From Gnomoniopsis sp. IMI 355080 (taxonomy: Eukaryota; Ascomycota; Sordariomycetes; Diaporthales; Gnomoniaceae): a stretch of DNA of 64,000 nucleotides. The DNA lies in the NCBI GenBank assembly GCA_027946555.1, contig JAPEVC010000023.1, positions 124,001 through 188,000 of the forward strand, read 5' to 3'. Both the position numbers and the translations under genes were made by a program. Shown here piece by piece: positions 10,972-22,300 of the stretch; positions within the stretch are counted from its first letter, which is position 1, and every line of letters begins with the position of its first letter. Below the pieces are notes generated by a model that did not search any database, had not been told where the DNA came from, and saw nothing but the letters and a program-made list of their open reading frames with translations.

Positions 10972-12391
10972 ATGCAGGCCTTTACCAGACAACTTCGACC
11001 CTCGTCAGCCTCGGCTGCGACTTTGCGCCAGCTGTGCAGGTCCTACAGCGCCAGCTCCAGTCCCTACTCCAAGACCATCGAGAACCTGAGGGTCAACGCC
11101 GACACAAAGGTCATCTTCCAGGGCTTCACTGGAAAGCAGGGAACGTGAGTACTGACTGACTCCGCTTCAACATCCCTTCTGCTGTGTTCGCAACAGATAT
11201 CGCGTCTCGAGTCCGCCAAATCGCGCGAAATTTACCCGGAAGCAACCCGTATTGGACAAAGTTTCACATGCTAACTTGCCTTCTTGTTGCCCACAGTTTC
11301 CACGCTGAGCAGGCCATTGCATACGGTAATGACAATTATCTGTCGACCTTCGCCATGTAACCTTATCTGATTATACCTCTTCTTTCCCAACAGGCACAAA
11401 GGTAGTTGGAGGAACGAACCCCAAGAAGGCTGGCCAGACCCACCTCGACCGCCCAGTCTTCGCCTCCGTCGCAGATGCCGTCAAGGAGACTGGTGCAACT
11501 GCCACAGGAATCTTTGTCCCGTAAGGACCACCCTTCGCCCTGCAAACATCGGAGAGACCATATCGAGATCAGTCTGGGCGCGACGAGGAGAAAGCGAGAC
11601 GTCGTGCAAGGAGAGAGCTATCTGATTCGCTTGCTGACTTGATACTACCGCAACAGTCCTCCTCTAGCAGCTGGTGGTATCCAGGAGGCCATTGAGGCCG
11701 AGATTGGCCTTGTCGTCTGCATTACCGAAGGAATTCCCCAACATGGTGAGTACTTCGCTTCAAATCCAGCTACAAGCAAGATGTCTAATCCACACCCCTA
11801 GACATGGTGCGCATCACCTCCATGCTCAAGACGCAGTCCAAGACGCGTCTCGTCGGCCCCAACTGCCCCGGTCTCATCGCTCCCGGCCAATGCAAGATCG
11901 GCATCATGCCAGGCTTCATCCACAAGCGCGGCCGCATCGGTATCGTCTCCCGTTCAGGCACCCTGACCTACGAGGCTGTCAACCAGACCACCCAGACCGG
12001 CCTCGGCCAGTCGCTCGTCGTCGGTATTGGTGGTGACCCCTTCTCGGGCACCAACTTCATCGACTGCCTGAAGGTCTTCCTCAACGACTCCGAGACCGAC
12101 GGTATCATCATGATTGGTGAGATTGGTGGATCCGCTGAGGAGGATGCTGCCGACTTCCTGCGCGAGAATAACACTGTTGATGGTGGCAAGCCTGTCGTCA
12201 GCTTTATTGCTGGTATTTCTGCGCCGCCAGGACGTCGCATGGGCCACGCCGGTGCCATTGTGTCGGGCGGCAAGGGTGGTGCCGACTCCAAGATTGCAGC
12301 TCTGGAGAGCGCTGGTGTCATTGTCGAGCGGTCACCCGCTAGCCTGGGTAAGGCCCTCCGCGACGAGTTCGTCCGTCGTGACTTGCTGTAA
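10972..12391 (+). CDS. LSC1: Succinyl-CoA ligase (ADP/GDP-forming) alpha subunit, mitochondrial
   Basis: Five exons: 10972..11144, 11297..11325, 11394..11520, 11657..11745 and 11802..12391, all with GT-AG borders and matching phase, giving 335 aa. The N-terminal about 30 residues are rich in Arg, Ser and Ala without acids, a mitochondrial presequence. The CoA-binding Rossmann domain follows (GFTGKQGT, YGTKVVGGTNPKKAG, VVCITEGIPQHDMVR). Then come VGPNCPG and the active-site phosphohistidine in RMGHAGAIVSGGKG. The enzyme converts succinyl-CoA to succinate in the TCA cycle, making ATP or GTP, as a heterodimer with the beta subunit. Exon 2 is only 29 nt, so automatic predictors may lose it. Transcription converges with the E2 gene on the right. 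Confidence 0.97.
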
Positions 12392-13113
12392 GTCCACTGG
12401 GGCATAGGTGGTAGTTGGAGAAGGGTAGAAGAAACCTTGTTGCTAGAGACTTTCGGTGGAGGGGGCCACACGGGTAGGAAGTCTGTATACAAAGATGCAT
12501 TGGATGATTGGACTGGCATCGCATTGTAGTCGTACTGGCGATGCGCCTTTTCTTTTATTTCCCGATTCACATAGACTGGGCAGGAGCGGCGCGGCATCCA
12601 ATTGCTTTTCTTCACCGTACTTGTTCTGACTCCGTGCCTTTCATCACTCTCCCACTTGCTATGAATGCAAGACTCAAGAGTACGCACCCAAGTCGACGAG
12701 CTACGTTTCTTGTGTACGTTGAATGAGTATGTTGTAATTTAGGTTTGTTTTTCAGCCTAATCTGGATTGTTGGTGGAGGGTGCAAGGTGAAAATGCTATA
12801 TGACCCATTCCATGACCGTATACGCCTTGACCAACTCCTATGTGAAAAGATCGACCAATGATGCTGGTGGTGCCGAAACGTTATGTGTCCGCAATGTGTC
12901 AACTATCTCGCCTGACACCTATTTCACCATGACCAACGGATCCCCCAGCACCCCCGTGTCGAGTGCGCGGCTGCTCCACCAAACTCCAAAATAATGCTCG
13001 GTAGATCGTACCGCACGAACAGTTTTGCCGATTTCGGCTCATCGACTTTGAAAACCTTGGAAAGATTCGGGGCTCATGTAGACGCAAGAAGCAATTCAGC
13101 AGGGTTGCCATGA
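12392..13113. other. Convergent 3' flanks of LSC1 and UBC1
   Basis: 722 bp between two stop codons facing each other; contains both 3' untranslated regions. No gene or RNA recognised. Confidence 0.6.
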
Positions 13114-13989
13114 TCATTGCTCGCCCAACAGACGAGCCGTGATGTCGCCCATGTAGGCCTCCTCCATCTCGTATTCCTCGCCACCATGTCTGTCGATGCC
13201 CACGTACGTGAAGGCTTCTACCACCGCGTCCAGCTCGAAGCCCATGTTGACGAACTGGTCGACCATATTCTTGTTCCAACCTTGGTATCTGAAATTTCCG
13301 CCGAGCATGGTTAGTACCGGGCCCCAAATAGCCAAACGCAAGATGAAAAGGGCCACAAAAGACACGCACTTGTTAATATCATCCTCCTTCTTCTCCTTTG
13401 TCTTTCGTTGGACTTGATCTGCCGAGGGGCGTGACCTCGGTGCGCCGGCGTACTTGACGGCCCAGTCGTGGGCGACGCTCTCGAAATACTCGTGGTCGTC
13501 CATCATCATCTTAGCGACCTCTGCGTCTTGTGGGTCTTTCGGGTTGGGGGCCTCGAGGAGCATGCGTAGTGAAAGAAGGGCAGTCTTGATGGTGCCGACG
13601 GGTGACCAGCCGTTGCCGAGGACGTCGAGGCAGATGGCGCCCTATGGGTTGTTTCGGGGTTTAGAAATGGCATCTCCTCGCTCGAACTCTCATGGCGTTG
13701 AGGAACAACGACAAGTAAGTGTACTCACAGTCTGACTGCTGATATTGGGATGCCACATCTTGGTGTCGAACTTCATGACGGGCGACTTGAAGGGGTACAT
13801 ATCAGGGATCTGGATGTCGACGGTATAGGTGCCACCGGCGTACGGGGTGTCTGGGGGACCGGGAAAGGTGCCCTTGAGGTGTGTGAGGTTGCTGGCGTCG
13901 ACGGGCGAAGCGAAGACACCCGAGTTGTCTTTATCCTGGTGCATATCTGCCAACTCCTTGGAGATCCGGCGTTCTCGAGTGGTGGCCAT
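13114..13989 (-). CDS. UBC1: Ubiquitin-conjugating enzyme E2 with C-terminal UBA domain (Ubc1/UBE2K type)
   Basis: Exons are 13989..13729, 13641..13370 and 13288..13114 (introns 87 and 81 bp), giving 235 aa. The UBC fold covers about residues 4-150, with the HPN motif in MWHPNISS, the catalytic Cys91 in GAICLDVLG and GWSPVGTIKTALLSL after it. A linker rich in Lys/Glu (about 155-180) leads to a UBA domain (about 190-235) with the MGF loop (VNMGFELDAVVEAF). This E2-plus-UBA layout defines yeast Ubc1 and human UBE2K, which extend Lys48-linked ubiquitin chains and work with the anaphase-promoting complex and in ER-associated degradation. The ATG at 13989 was chosen because it opens the canonical E2 first helix; the longer upstream frame has no E2 homology. 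It is divergent from RPT2. Confidence 0.96.
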
Positions 13990-14855
13990 GTTGAGTGAAG
14001 GTTGTGGAGAGGGGGGAGGTGGGAGGTGAGGGGTTCGCAATGAAGAGAATTCGCCGATGGGCAAGAGACAGTGACCTGTTGATTGTTTGGCAGAGCGGCA
14101 ATTTGTGTCGAGGTCGAGATGTTCGGCAGATCAGTGCCGTGGTCCAAGATATCTGGACAAGGTTCGAAGGTTGGCCCAACTTGTGTGGAATCCAACCTTG
14201 ACAAGGCGCTTACAATAAAGGACAGTGCAGCTTGCAAATGTTACAGTAACGAAAGGGCGGCTTGGTGTTGTCGTCCAAGTTGGGTCCCCAGCACCAAGAA
14301 CCTCTTGAAAATAGAACCCCAGGTGTGTTTCAGGCACAGTCAGTCCAGGTTCCCGGTTCCTGCAAAAAGGAAAATCGCAGATGGTTTTTATCCATTGGTT
14401 GGCGCTTCAAGGGCGGCGTCCTACATTTAGAATAATGCAGCTGCTGCCGAAGCGGGTTGCATTGCCTGCTGCTAATGCTAAGGACGCTCAGATGCTTGCG
14501 GTGACTTCATTGGTGGGCTTGCAGGGATTGTCTCGCGGCAGGCTAACCCGCCCCAAGCACATGCCCGTCTAGGTACCCAGGCATCCCTGCGGCTGCGTGT
14601 TTGCTTTGGAGCCTGTGATTACCTAACTCACTCTGTGGCCTCCATTGCGACACCTGCTACCGTTCCAGTGGAGGTCAGCTTCGGCCTTCTACCATCATCG
14701 CCGCAGCATCACCAAATCCTACCAACAACCTCAACTCGTACGCCCTCTTGTCCCCCGACAAGAATTGATCTCCGTGGATCACCAACCCCTGAGTCTTCCC
14801 AACTTATTCATCACTACATCCCACATACGGCAGCCACCGGCTCTGATCCGCAAAC
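13990..14855. promoter_or_regulatory. Divergent promoter region UBC1 / RPT2
   Basis: 866 bp between the start codons of an E2 and a proteasome ATPase. Two ubiquitin-proteasome genes sharing an upstream region could be co-regulated. No Rpn4-type element was confirmed by eye. Confidence 0.5.
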
Positions 14856-16477
14856 ATGGTATGCGCAGCTCCATATCGACCTATCTACGCTTTGTTTGCT
14901 TCAGATTGCAGGCACCATGACAACCATTGACAATATACTGACTGCATCGTTCATTAAATAGGGTCAGAACCAGTCTGGCATGGGCGGCCCAGGTGATGGC
15001 CGTGATGACAAGGACAAGAAGGTACGTTTACGGCGTCATCATACTCTGCTGCCTCTGTTACCTCTTGCTCTTGGCTGACCTCCTCTTCCACTTTTCAGAA
15101 GGACAAGCCGAAGTACGAGCCTCCCCCAAAGCCCACCACCCGTGTTGGTCGCAAGAAGAGAAAGCAAGGTGGTACCAGTGCCGCCGCCAAGCTCCCCGCC
15201 GTCTACCCCAGCCAGCGATGCAAGCTCCGATTGCTGCGCATGCAGCGCGTCCACGATCACTTGCTGCTTGAGGAGGAGTATGTCGAGAACCAGGAGCGTC
15301 TGAGGAAGGCCAAGGCTGCCAAGGATAGCTCCGCTCCAGTCGCTGCCGATGACGCTGCCGACCGCAACGCCGACGAGCGTGGCCGTGTCGACGATATGAG
15401 GGGCAGTCCCATGGGCGTCGGTACCTTGGAGGAGATGATCGACGACGACCACGCTATCGTGTCTAGCACCACTGGGCCTGAGTACTACGTGAGCATCATG
15501 AGCTTTGTCGACAAGGATCTGCTCGAGCCGGGTGCCAGCGTCCTCCTGCATCACAAGAGCGTCAGTATTGTGGGTGTTTTGACGGACGACACCGATCCTG
15601 CTGTCAGCGTCATGAAGCTAGACAAGGCTCCGACCGAGTCGTATGCGGATATTGGTGGTTTGGAGCAACAGATTCAGGAGGTGAGGGAGTCGGTCGAGCT
15701 GCCACTGCTGCATCCCGAGTTGTACGAGGAGATGGGTATCAAGCCACCAAAGGGTGTTATTTTGTACGGTGCTCCTGGTACTGGAAAGACATTGCTCGCC
15801 AAAGCCGTGGCAAACCAGACCTCTGCGACTTTCTTGCGGATCGTCGGGTCCGAGTTGATTCAGAAGTATTTGGGTGATGGCCCTCGATTGGTCCGACAGC
15901 TCTTCCAGGTAAGTCATCAGGACAGTTTTGTGTGCTCCTGAAAAACCCCTTCGCTAACACCTCCCGACAGAGCGCTGGTGACAACGCCCCTTCCATTGTT
16001 TTCATCGACGAGATCGACGCCATTGGCACAAAACGTTACGAATCAACCTCAGGTGGTGAGCGAGAAGTGCAGCGGACCATGCTGGAGCTTCTTAATCAGC
16101 TGGATGGTTTTGACGACCGTGGCGACGTCAAGGTCATTATGGCCACCAACAAGATCGAGACTCTCGATCCTGCTCTGATTCGGCCCGGCCGTATTGATCG
16201 CAAGATCCTCTTTGAGCCCCCAGACCAGAACACCAAGCGCAAGATTTTCAACCTGCACACTTCCAAGATGAGCCTGAACGAGGATGTGGAGCTGGAGGAG
16301 TTCATTGCGCAAAAGGACGATCTCTCGGGTGCTGACATCAAGGCCATCTGTTCCGAAGCCGGTCTGTTGGCCTTGCGGGAGCGGCGTATGCGGGTGCAGA
16401 TGTCTGACTTCCGCTCTGCTCGTGAGAGAGTCCTCCGGACGAAGCAGGAGGGCGAGCCAGAGGGACTGTATCTATAA
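14856..16477 (+). CDS. RPT2: 26S proteasome regulatory ATPase Rpt2 (subunit 4)
   Basis: Exons are 14856..14858 (the ATG alone), 14962..15021, 15099..15908 and 15971..16477, giving 459 aa. The product starts MGQ, the N-myristoylation signal conserved in Rpt2. A basic segment (VGRKKRKQGG), a coiled coil and an OB domain come next. The AAA ATPase follows, with Walker A GAPGTGKT, Walker B IVFIDEID, the second region of homology and Arg fingers in LIRPGRIDRK. The last residues, LYL, form the HbYX motif that docks into the 20S alpha ring and opens its gate. Rpt2 is one of six unfoldase subunits in the base of the 19S cap. The one-codon first exon is supported because GGT CAG directly after the AG at 14961 restores the myristoylation site and no other in-frame ATG gives it. 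Confidence 0.97.
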
Positions 16478-18135
16478 GTTGGAAGAAGGCTCTGTATTTG
16501 TATGCTGCCGGGTTGAAGTTGGGGAAGTCTGCGTTGGAGGCGAGCAACAGCATGGCAATAGATGACGAATAGATGGTATTGACTCTGCTTTGCTTGCACT
16601 ATTGCCACCACTTTCACAGCTTATACAATTGCTTGAAGATATCTGAGGCAGCGGGTGAACCTTGATTCACGCGTTTAATCTCGTCTCATTCGGATTCTCA
16701 ATGTGAAAGTGCCTCGTTATTGATGTTCTAACACGTACACAACCCTTTTCGCCGCTGGGCTTGAGTTTTTTTGGGCGATATATTTTCCTGCAGACGCATC
16801 TCCCACCCGGATGATGGATTGCAGGATATGCACTGCACTTTCACAGATGTGGTGTAGTGTTAGAAGGGAAGTCTTAACGATGGCTGCAGAAGCCATAGTT
16901 ATCTCACAGCCACACAGGTCAGGTAGCATAGGGAAGGGTACCAGAGTGATTATTCACAACACGCAGGCTAATTCCATCTCAACGAATTGATGAGGCCACG
17001 GATTCTAATACTGTATGCGTGCTTGTCCCGGTTTTTTTGTTTTTTTTTGGGGGGGGGGGGTTCCCTCCCCCCCTTTCTTCTCCCCTCCTTTTCTTCTTCT
17101 TCTTTTTTTTCATTGTTTTTTTACATTGATTTTTCTTGTCACAAAATCTACAGCACCATGACTGCAGAGGGTTGCACCTCCTGATCAAGTCAGTTTTGCT
17201 TGATCACCGCCTTCCCCAATTTGGCAGCTTGAAGCCTCAAGTTGTTGACGCAAAGACACTCGCTTCGCGCCCGCAACAGCCGTCTCTTTCAGGAGATTAA
17301 AGACAGAGAGTAATTTAGAAGCCTGTAATCATTGTGTTGAGCTGAATTCTGTTGACCGTGGTTGCGGAGTTTTTGTATGGGAGACATGAGGCGAGCCTAG
17401 ACTTGCACGAGGACGGATTTAGAACTCGGATACAAGATCACCCAATTCCTTGCTAAATTTTCTCCAGACTGTATACCCCTCTAGGTGGCCTTTACACCAA
17501 GAACATATGCCTATAGAAGAAATGCCTGGGGGAGGACTTTCAGCAATCTTGCAAAAGCCGAATAGTTTTACGATAGGTACCTAGGTACCTAGGTAGGTGC
17601 GTTCGAATCCTAATTCCGTGGTCCCCAGGTGCAGCGCCAGAATGGGCTTAGCGCCTCGTGCGTACCGAGGCGATGGTTTGGTCCGGGGTGATTGGCTAAA
17701 GATAGCTCTGACCCACTTATTTAGCGTGGCAGTCCTGGTCGGCACGTGCCGAGCCTCGGTACGTACCCGCCGCTGGAACCACGGATTCGGAGAAGACGCT
17801 ATATATAGTGAGTCTACCAGATGAATACATTACTTCCGGATTGTTAGGAGCAGTCTGGCATTACAGTGGTATTGACGTTTGAGGTAATGTGGACTCAATG
17901 GACAAGTTGTGGGATGATCGCTTGTGGGATGCAAGTCCGTGGGACAAAAGGGTATGGGCTCGGAGCGGCTTCATATCACACCAAATATCCACCAGACATA
18001 TCCGCATTTTAATTCCGCATTTCCGGTGGCCTACCTCTGAGACTCTGGCAGCAGACTGACATTACAAGAAAGTGCACATCAGGGCAAGGGAACCGTATAA
18101 TAAAAAGGTAATCCAAGCGTGTGAAGCAAAAGATT
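16478..18135. other. Intergenic spacer with homopolymer tract
   Basis: 1.66 kb between RPT2 and a tRNA gene. It includes the RPT2 3' flank, the polypyrimidine/poly-G tract listed separately, and two overlapping TACCTAGGTA palindromes at 17578-17595. No gene supported. Confidence 0.65.
17032..17111. repeat. Poly-T / G12 / polypyrimidine tract
   Basis: A T-rich run to 17048 is followed by twelve G (17049-17060). About 51 uninterrupted pyrimidines follow (17061-17111), including C7 and TTC repeats. The tract is low complexity and could form unusual DNA structure; its exact length is prone to sequencing error. Confidence 0.9.
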
Positions 18136-18247
18136 TGTCCTCGGTGAGACTCGAACTCACGACCTTTGGATGTATTGGAATCTCCCAATGGTGAACCATC
18201 GAGTCATTTTATGAGACCAACGCTCTAACCAACTGAGCCACGAAGAC
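18136..18247 (-). tRNA. tRNA-Met (elongator, anticodon CAU) with 38-nt intron
   Basis: On the minus strand the cloverleaf is complete. The acceptor stem GTCTTCG pairs with CGAGGAC (one G-U) with discriminator A. The D arm is GCTC..GAGC, the anticodon stem is TTGG..CCAA and the T arm is GTGAG-TTCGAGT-CTCAC with a perfect B box. The anticodon loop reads CTCATAA once a 38-nt intron is removed. That intron sits one base 3' of the anticodon, the standard position for nuclear tRNA introns. The mature length is 74 nt before CCA. CAU with these identity elements is elongator Met; initiator tRNA would have A-T ends and a different T loop. Confidence 0.92.
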
Positions 18248-19384
18248 TTATTTGTTGTTATAGAGCGTTAAAAGATGGGTGCTATAGATCAGAAAACGTT
18301 TCCCGGCGTCCCGGCGAACCCAGCTCAGCAGCCGCTGAAGCCACTCAAAATCCGCTATGACGTCTTCAAATGTAAGCGAAAGCATGCAATAGCAGCAGTA
18401 GCAGCAATACCAGGTATCAAATACCGCATACTATGAAGGAACTCGGATCAAATTAGACCGTAACTGAGGGTCCGATCTTGCCCTCTATCCACAAATGTAG
18501 CAGCTATGTATGCCGATCTTGATGATATTACGGAAGTCAGGAGACTTAGTCGATTGTGTTTGTCAGTACTGCACACGTTTGTTGATAGTCGAAAGATGGA
18601 TTGTTCAAATGGTGAGGGGTTGCAGTACTGCTCGATACCGCAAACCAGTACGCACATTCTGTCTTAAGGGTAGGTCGCATTTAGGAAATTGCTTAAAAAT
18701 ACTACAAAGTATATCAAATTCCAGCAAAGCTTTGTCGACTGAACAATGCTCTAATAAGTATGTACTGTTGCAGCAAATGCAAGCTGCGTGCAGGTCCCTA
18801 GGTAGGCCCGGGAATTACCCACGACCCACGCGCTACCCATGAACCTTATTTGTACCCATGGGTACCCTCTAGGTGTATGGGAAATTCTGCGGATAATTTT
18901 CATAAAATTAAAAAATAAAAATGCTCGAACTATTATCGCTGTGGTATTTGTTATCCTCACCCTCGTCCTTATCCTCGTCCTCACCCTCGTCCTTATCCTC
19001 GTCCTCACCCTCGTCCTCACCCTCGTCCTCGTTCTCGTCCTTATCCTCATCCTCGTCCATTCTTGTTATTCTCACCCTCGTCCTCACCCTCGTCGTTATC
19101 TTTCAAGGTTCGTTATCCTTGTTATATTGAAAAGTGGCTATTTGAACCTCGGGCGCTTACGATCCTATCAATTAATAAGCTATATGCTATTCCACTACTC
19201 ATATATGACAGTTCCCGGTTTCGTTGGCTTAGAGGGGGAGTTTATACAAGCACAATCTTTGTATCCAGATGATTCAAAAGCTCATTGCTAAGTTGAACTT
19301 CACACAGGCCTTTCGGCCTCTGGGACCCTACTTAAACAGCCGTGAGGTCATAGCAGGGCTTACTTGCCCGTAACCAGTGCCTCT
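18248..19384. other. Intergenic spacer with minisatellite
   Basis: 1.1 kb between the tRNA and the ATPase stop codon. It contains the hexamer-based repeat described separately and a palindromic TACCCATGGGTA around 18855. Frames running through the repeat encode only low-complexity Leu/Val or Ser/Pro protein and are not genes. Confidence 0.65.
18951..19100. repeat. Imperfect CCTCGT/CCTTAT-CCTCAC minisatellite
   Basis: About 150 bp of alternating hexamers, CCTCGT with CCTTAT or CCTCAC, interrupted near 19059-19071. The strand is strictly C/T-rich with scattered A and G, and flanks are A/T-rich. Confidence 0.9.
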
Positions 19385-22300
19385 TTACCATGCCCACTTA
19401 CTCATCAAACCATTCGGCCACTTCCTGACACAAAATTTGCGCCCTTCATCCAACAAAAGAATACCGAGCCCGTAGGTCATCGGCAGAAACCAGTATTCGA
19501 TAGGAACCGTGGCGGTGTCCAAGACATCCTGCAGTCTGGGGATATAGCACCAAAAGAAGACCATCACCAAAGCAAACAAAATCGCCGGGAAGAGCCAGAG
19601 GTTTTGTGTCTTCTTATTGAACAACGGCGGGTGCTGGAAGATGGACAATCTTCTCGTTCGGACTGACATCAAGTTGAACCATTGCATGACGACCAGATTG
19701 ACAAAGTAGATAGAGCTGGCCGTGCTCAGCTTGGCTTCGTATTCGGCCTCGCTGATACCGGCTGGCATTTGGCCGAAGCCGAACCACAGACTGTTGAAGG
19801 GGATGCCGTTGCGTTGAAGTTACCAGAACGACATGGCGTATGATGACAGTGTCTCCATGAAGCCGATGAAGCCGTAGGACTGGACAATGAGCTTCCAGTC
19901 GACCAAGTGATCAACACCAATCACACGGGGAGGACGCAGGAGCACGTCAGCCTCAGGTTTCTCATACGCGAGGGATGTCGCGGCAAGACAGTCCGTGAAG
20001 CAGCTGACAAGTAAAATCGGTCAGCATCGCTGTTTTTGACTCGGCAAAATTCCTCGGGAGACTTACCAAATGACGATCATCAAGAAACTGCTCAGCACTT
20101 GCGGCAACCCAAACGCCACGCTCGTGAATACGGGCCAAAACTCGGAGAAACTACCCGCAGGAAGTAAGTATGCGATAGTCTTCTTGAGGTTGTCAAACAT
20201 CATGCGGCCGTAGCGGACTGCCTCCACCACACTCTCAAAACCCCCGAGCAGTACCATATCCGCAGCCTCCACAGCAATGTCACTACCGGAGCCTACCGCG
20301 ATGCCGACATCTGCGGCCCGGAGCGCAGGCGCGTCGTTCACGCCGTCACCCGTCATACCGACAACCTGGCCGCGAGACTGCAACTCGCGCACGATGCGTA
20401 GTTTCTGCTCTGGCGTGGTGCGCGCGAAGACGACCTCGGAGAAATTGGTGACGAGCTGGTCCCACTGGGATTCGTTCAGGGCCATGAGGTCGGACCCCGT
20501 GAGGACGATCGAGCTCGGCGCGGACTGGCTGTCAAACCGCACAACTTTGCCAGTCACCTTGTTGTTCAACTCGGACGGATGGGCAAGTGGATTGCGGCTC
20601 AGGGCCGAGGCGTCTTGGACAGCTGCTGCGGGATTCGTAATGATACCACACTCGGTAGCAATGGCTTGAGCTGTGAGGGCGAAGTCACCGGTCACCATGA
20701 AGATGCGGATGCCGGCGCCTCGCAGGGTTGAAACCACGCCTGGGATCTCTGGGCGAGGAGGATCGACGATGGCGACGAGACCGACGAGTGTGAGTCCGGT
20801 CTTGGCATGCTCCGTCATCATGTTGTCAAAGCCTGAGGAGAGGGGCGAGTGCTTGAGGGCACTGCGAGACAGGGCTTTGTGCGCGAGAAGCAGTACACGG
20901 CGGCCTTTGGCTGAGTACTCTTCTTGGACAGCCTGGATCTGTGCTCTAGTGGTATCGTTGAGCACGTGGGAGGCCCCAGACCTCCCGATATAATGGGTAC
21001 ATCGTTCTAGAAGCCTGTCAGGGGCACCTTTGATCGTGAAAAGGCTGTGTGAGAGAGTTTTCGAATCAGTCACTGGAACAAATGGCGGAAGGGACCACAA
21101 GAAACTCACAAATCCCCACGCTCAAAGACAGAGGCAGCATCCATGGGCAACGCATCCTGGAGTCCATCGGGGTGCGTCAGACCAAAGACCCGAATCATGT
21201 ACTTGTTCTTGCTGTTGAAGGCCAGTTCAAATTTCTTCTGCCAGCACCTTTTCAGGTCCGAGATGAGCCCCAGTGACTCAGAGAAGCGAAGTATGGCAGA
21301 GTCTGTTGCATCACCGTGGATCTTGCGCTCGGCCAGGGGCAGTGACCGGGTGGTAGCATCAAACTCTGCTGAATTGCAAAGGCCGGCGACTGTATGCAAT
21401 TGGTCGACCGCATTACCCGCAAAATTGCCATCGGTATTGCGTTCTGCTATCAAAGTGTCACGAACATCATCTGCAGTGATCTTCTCGAGACCAATATAGC
21501 AGTCCGTCACGACCATGTTATTCTGTCACCGTTCATTATCAGTCTCAATTTTTTTTGGGTCGGTCTCGAGGTACAAACCGCAGTGAGAGTTCCGGTTTTG
21601 TCTGAACAAATGACCGAGACTGAGCCCAGCGTCTCGACGGTCTTCAACGACTTGCACAAGATCTTGTTCTTCTTCATCATGTTGGCGCTTATTGTCAGGC
21701 TTGCTGTCAGAGCCACAGGGAGACCTTCAGGGATGAAAGCAACGGCTACCGAGACACAGTCGACAATAAGAGTGGGCACATTGATCCAATCCGGATGTGC
21801 TTTCCTGAGCCAGGCGCCCCTTTTATCCTCGTGTAAGCAATATTTCTCCAAACGTTGAATTTTGGGTTTTCTTTTGCAGGTCGACCTACCAGAGAACCAG
21901 GACAACAACAATCATGACGACCATGATCGAGCAAATGATGAGGACGAAGTTCAAGACCTCACGTTCAAGAGTGGTCATGCCAGTCTTTGGCTCATTGGTC
22001 AGCTTTGCAATTCTGCCAAAGACCGTACGATTCCCAGTGGCAACAACCACACCGGTGCAAGTCCCTGACACGCAGTGTGTTCCTTGTAGTCCGATGTTCT
22101 TTGTTTCCAGGTAATTGGTGTCCGTTGAGTCGACAGTGGCTGTCAGGGGAAAAGATTCACCTGGAAAATGGATTGAATTAGCTACAAATGTCTCCCAAGG
22201 CCTCATGCAAGGTAGTCGTTTGTGATGAACAGGACCCACGAGACCATAACTTACCCGTTAGAATAGATCTATCAAATTTTGAATCAGAAGACACATGGGT

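Noticed and set aside
11968..12687. 239-codon minus-strand frame opposite succinyl-CoA ligase
   Set aside because: Antisense shadow caused by the strong codon bias of a highly expressed gene. No motif.
19792..19824. 33-bp GT-AG intron that would remove the TAA in the ATPase
   Set aside because: Too short for a fungal spliceosomal intron, with no branch site, and it would delete residues that look conserved (RNGIPF).
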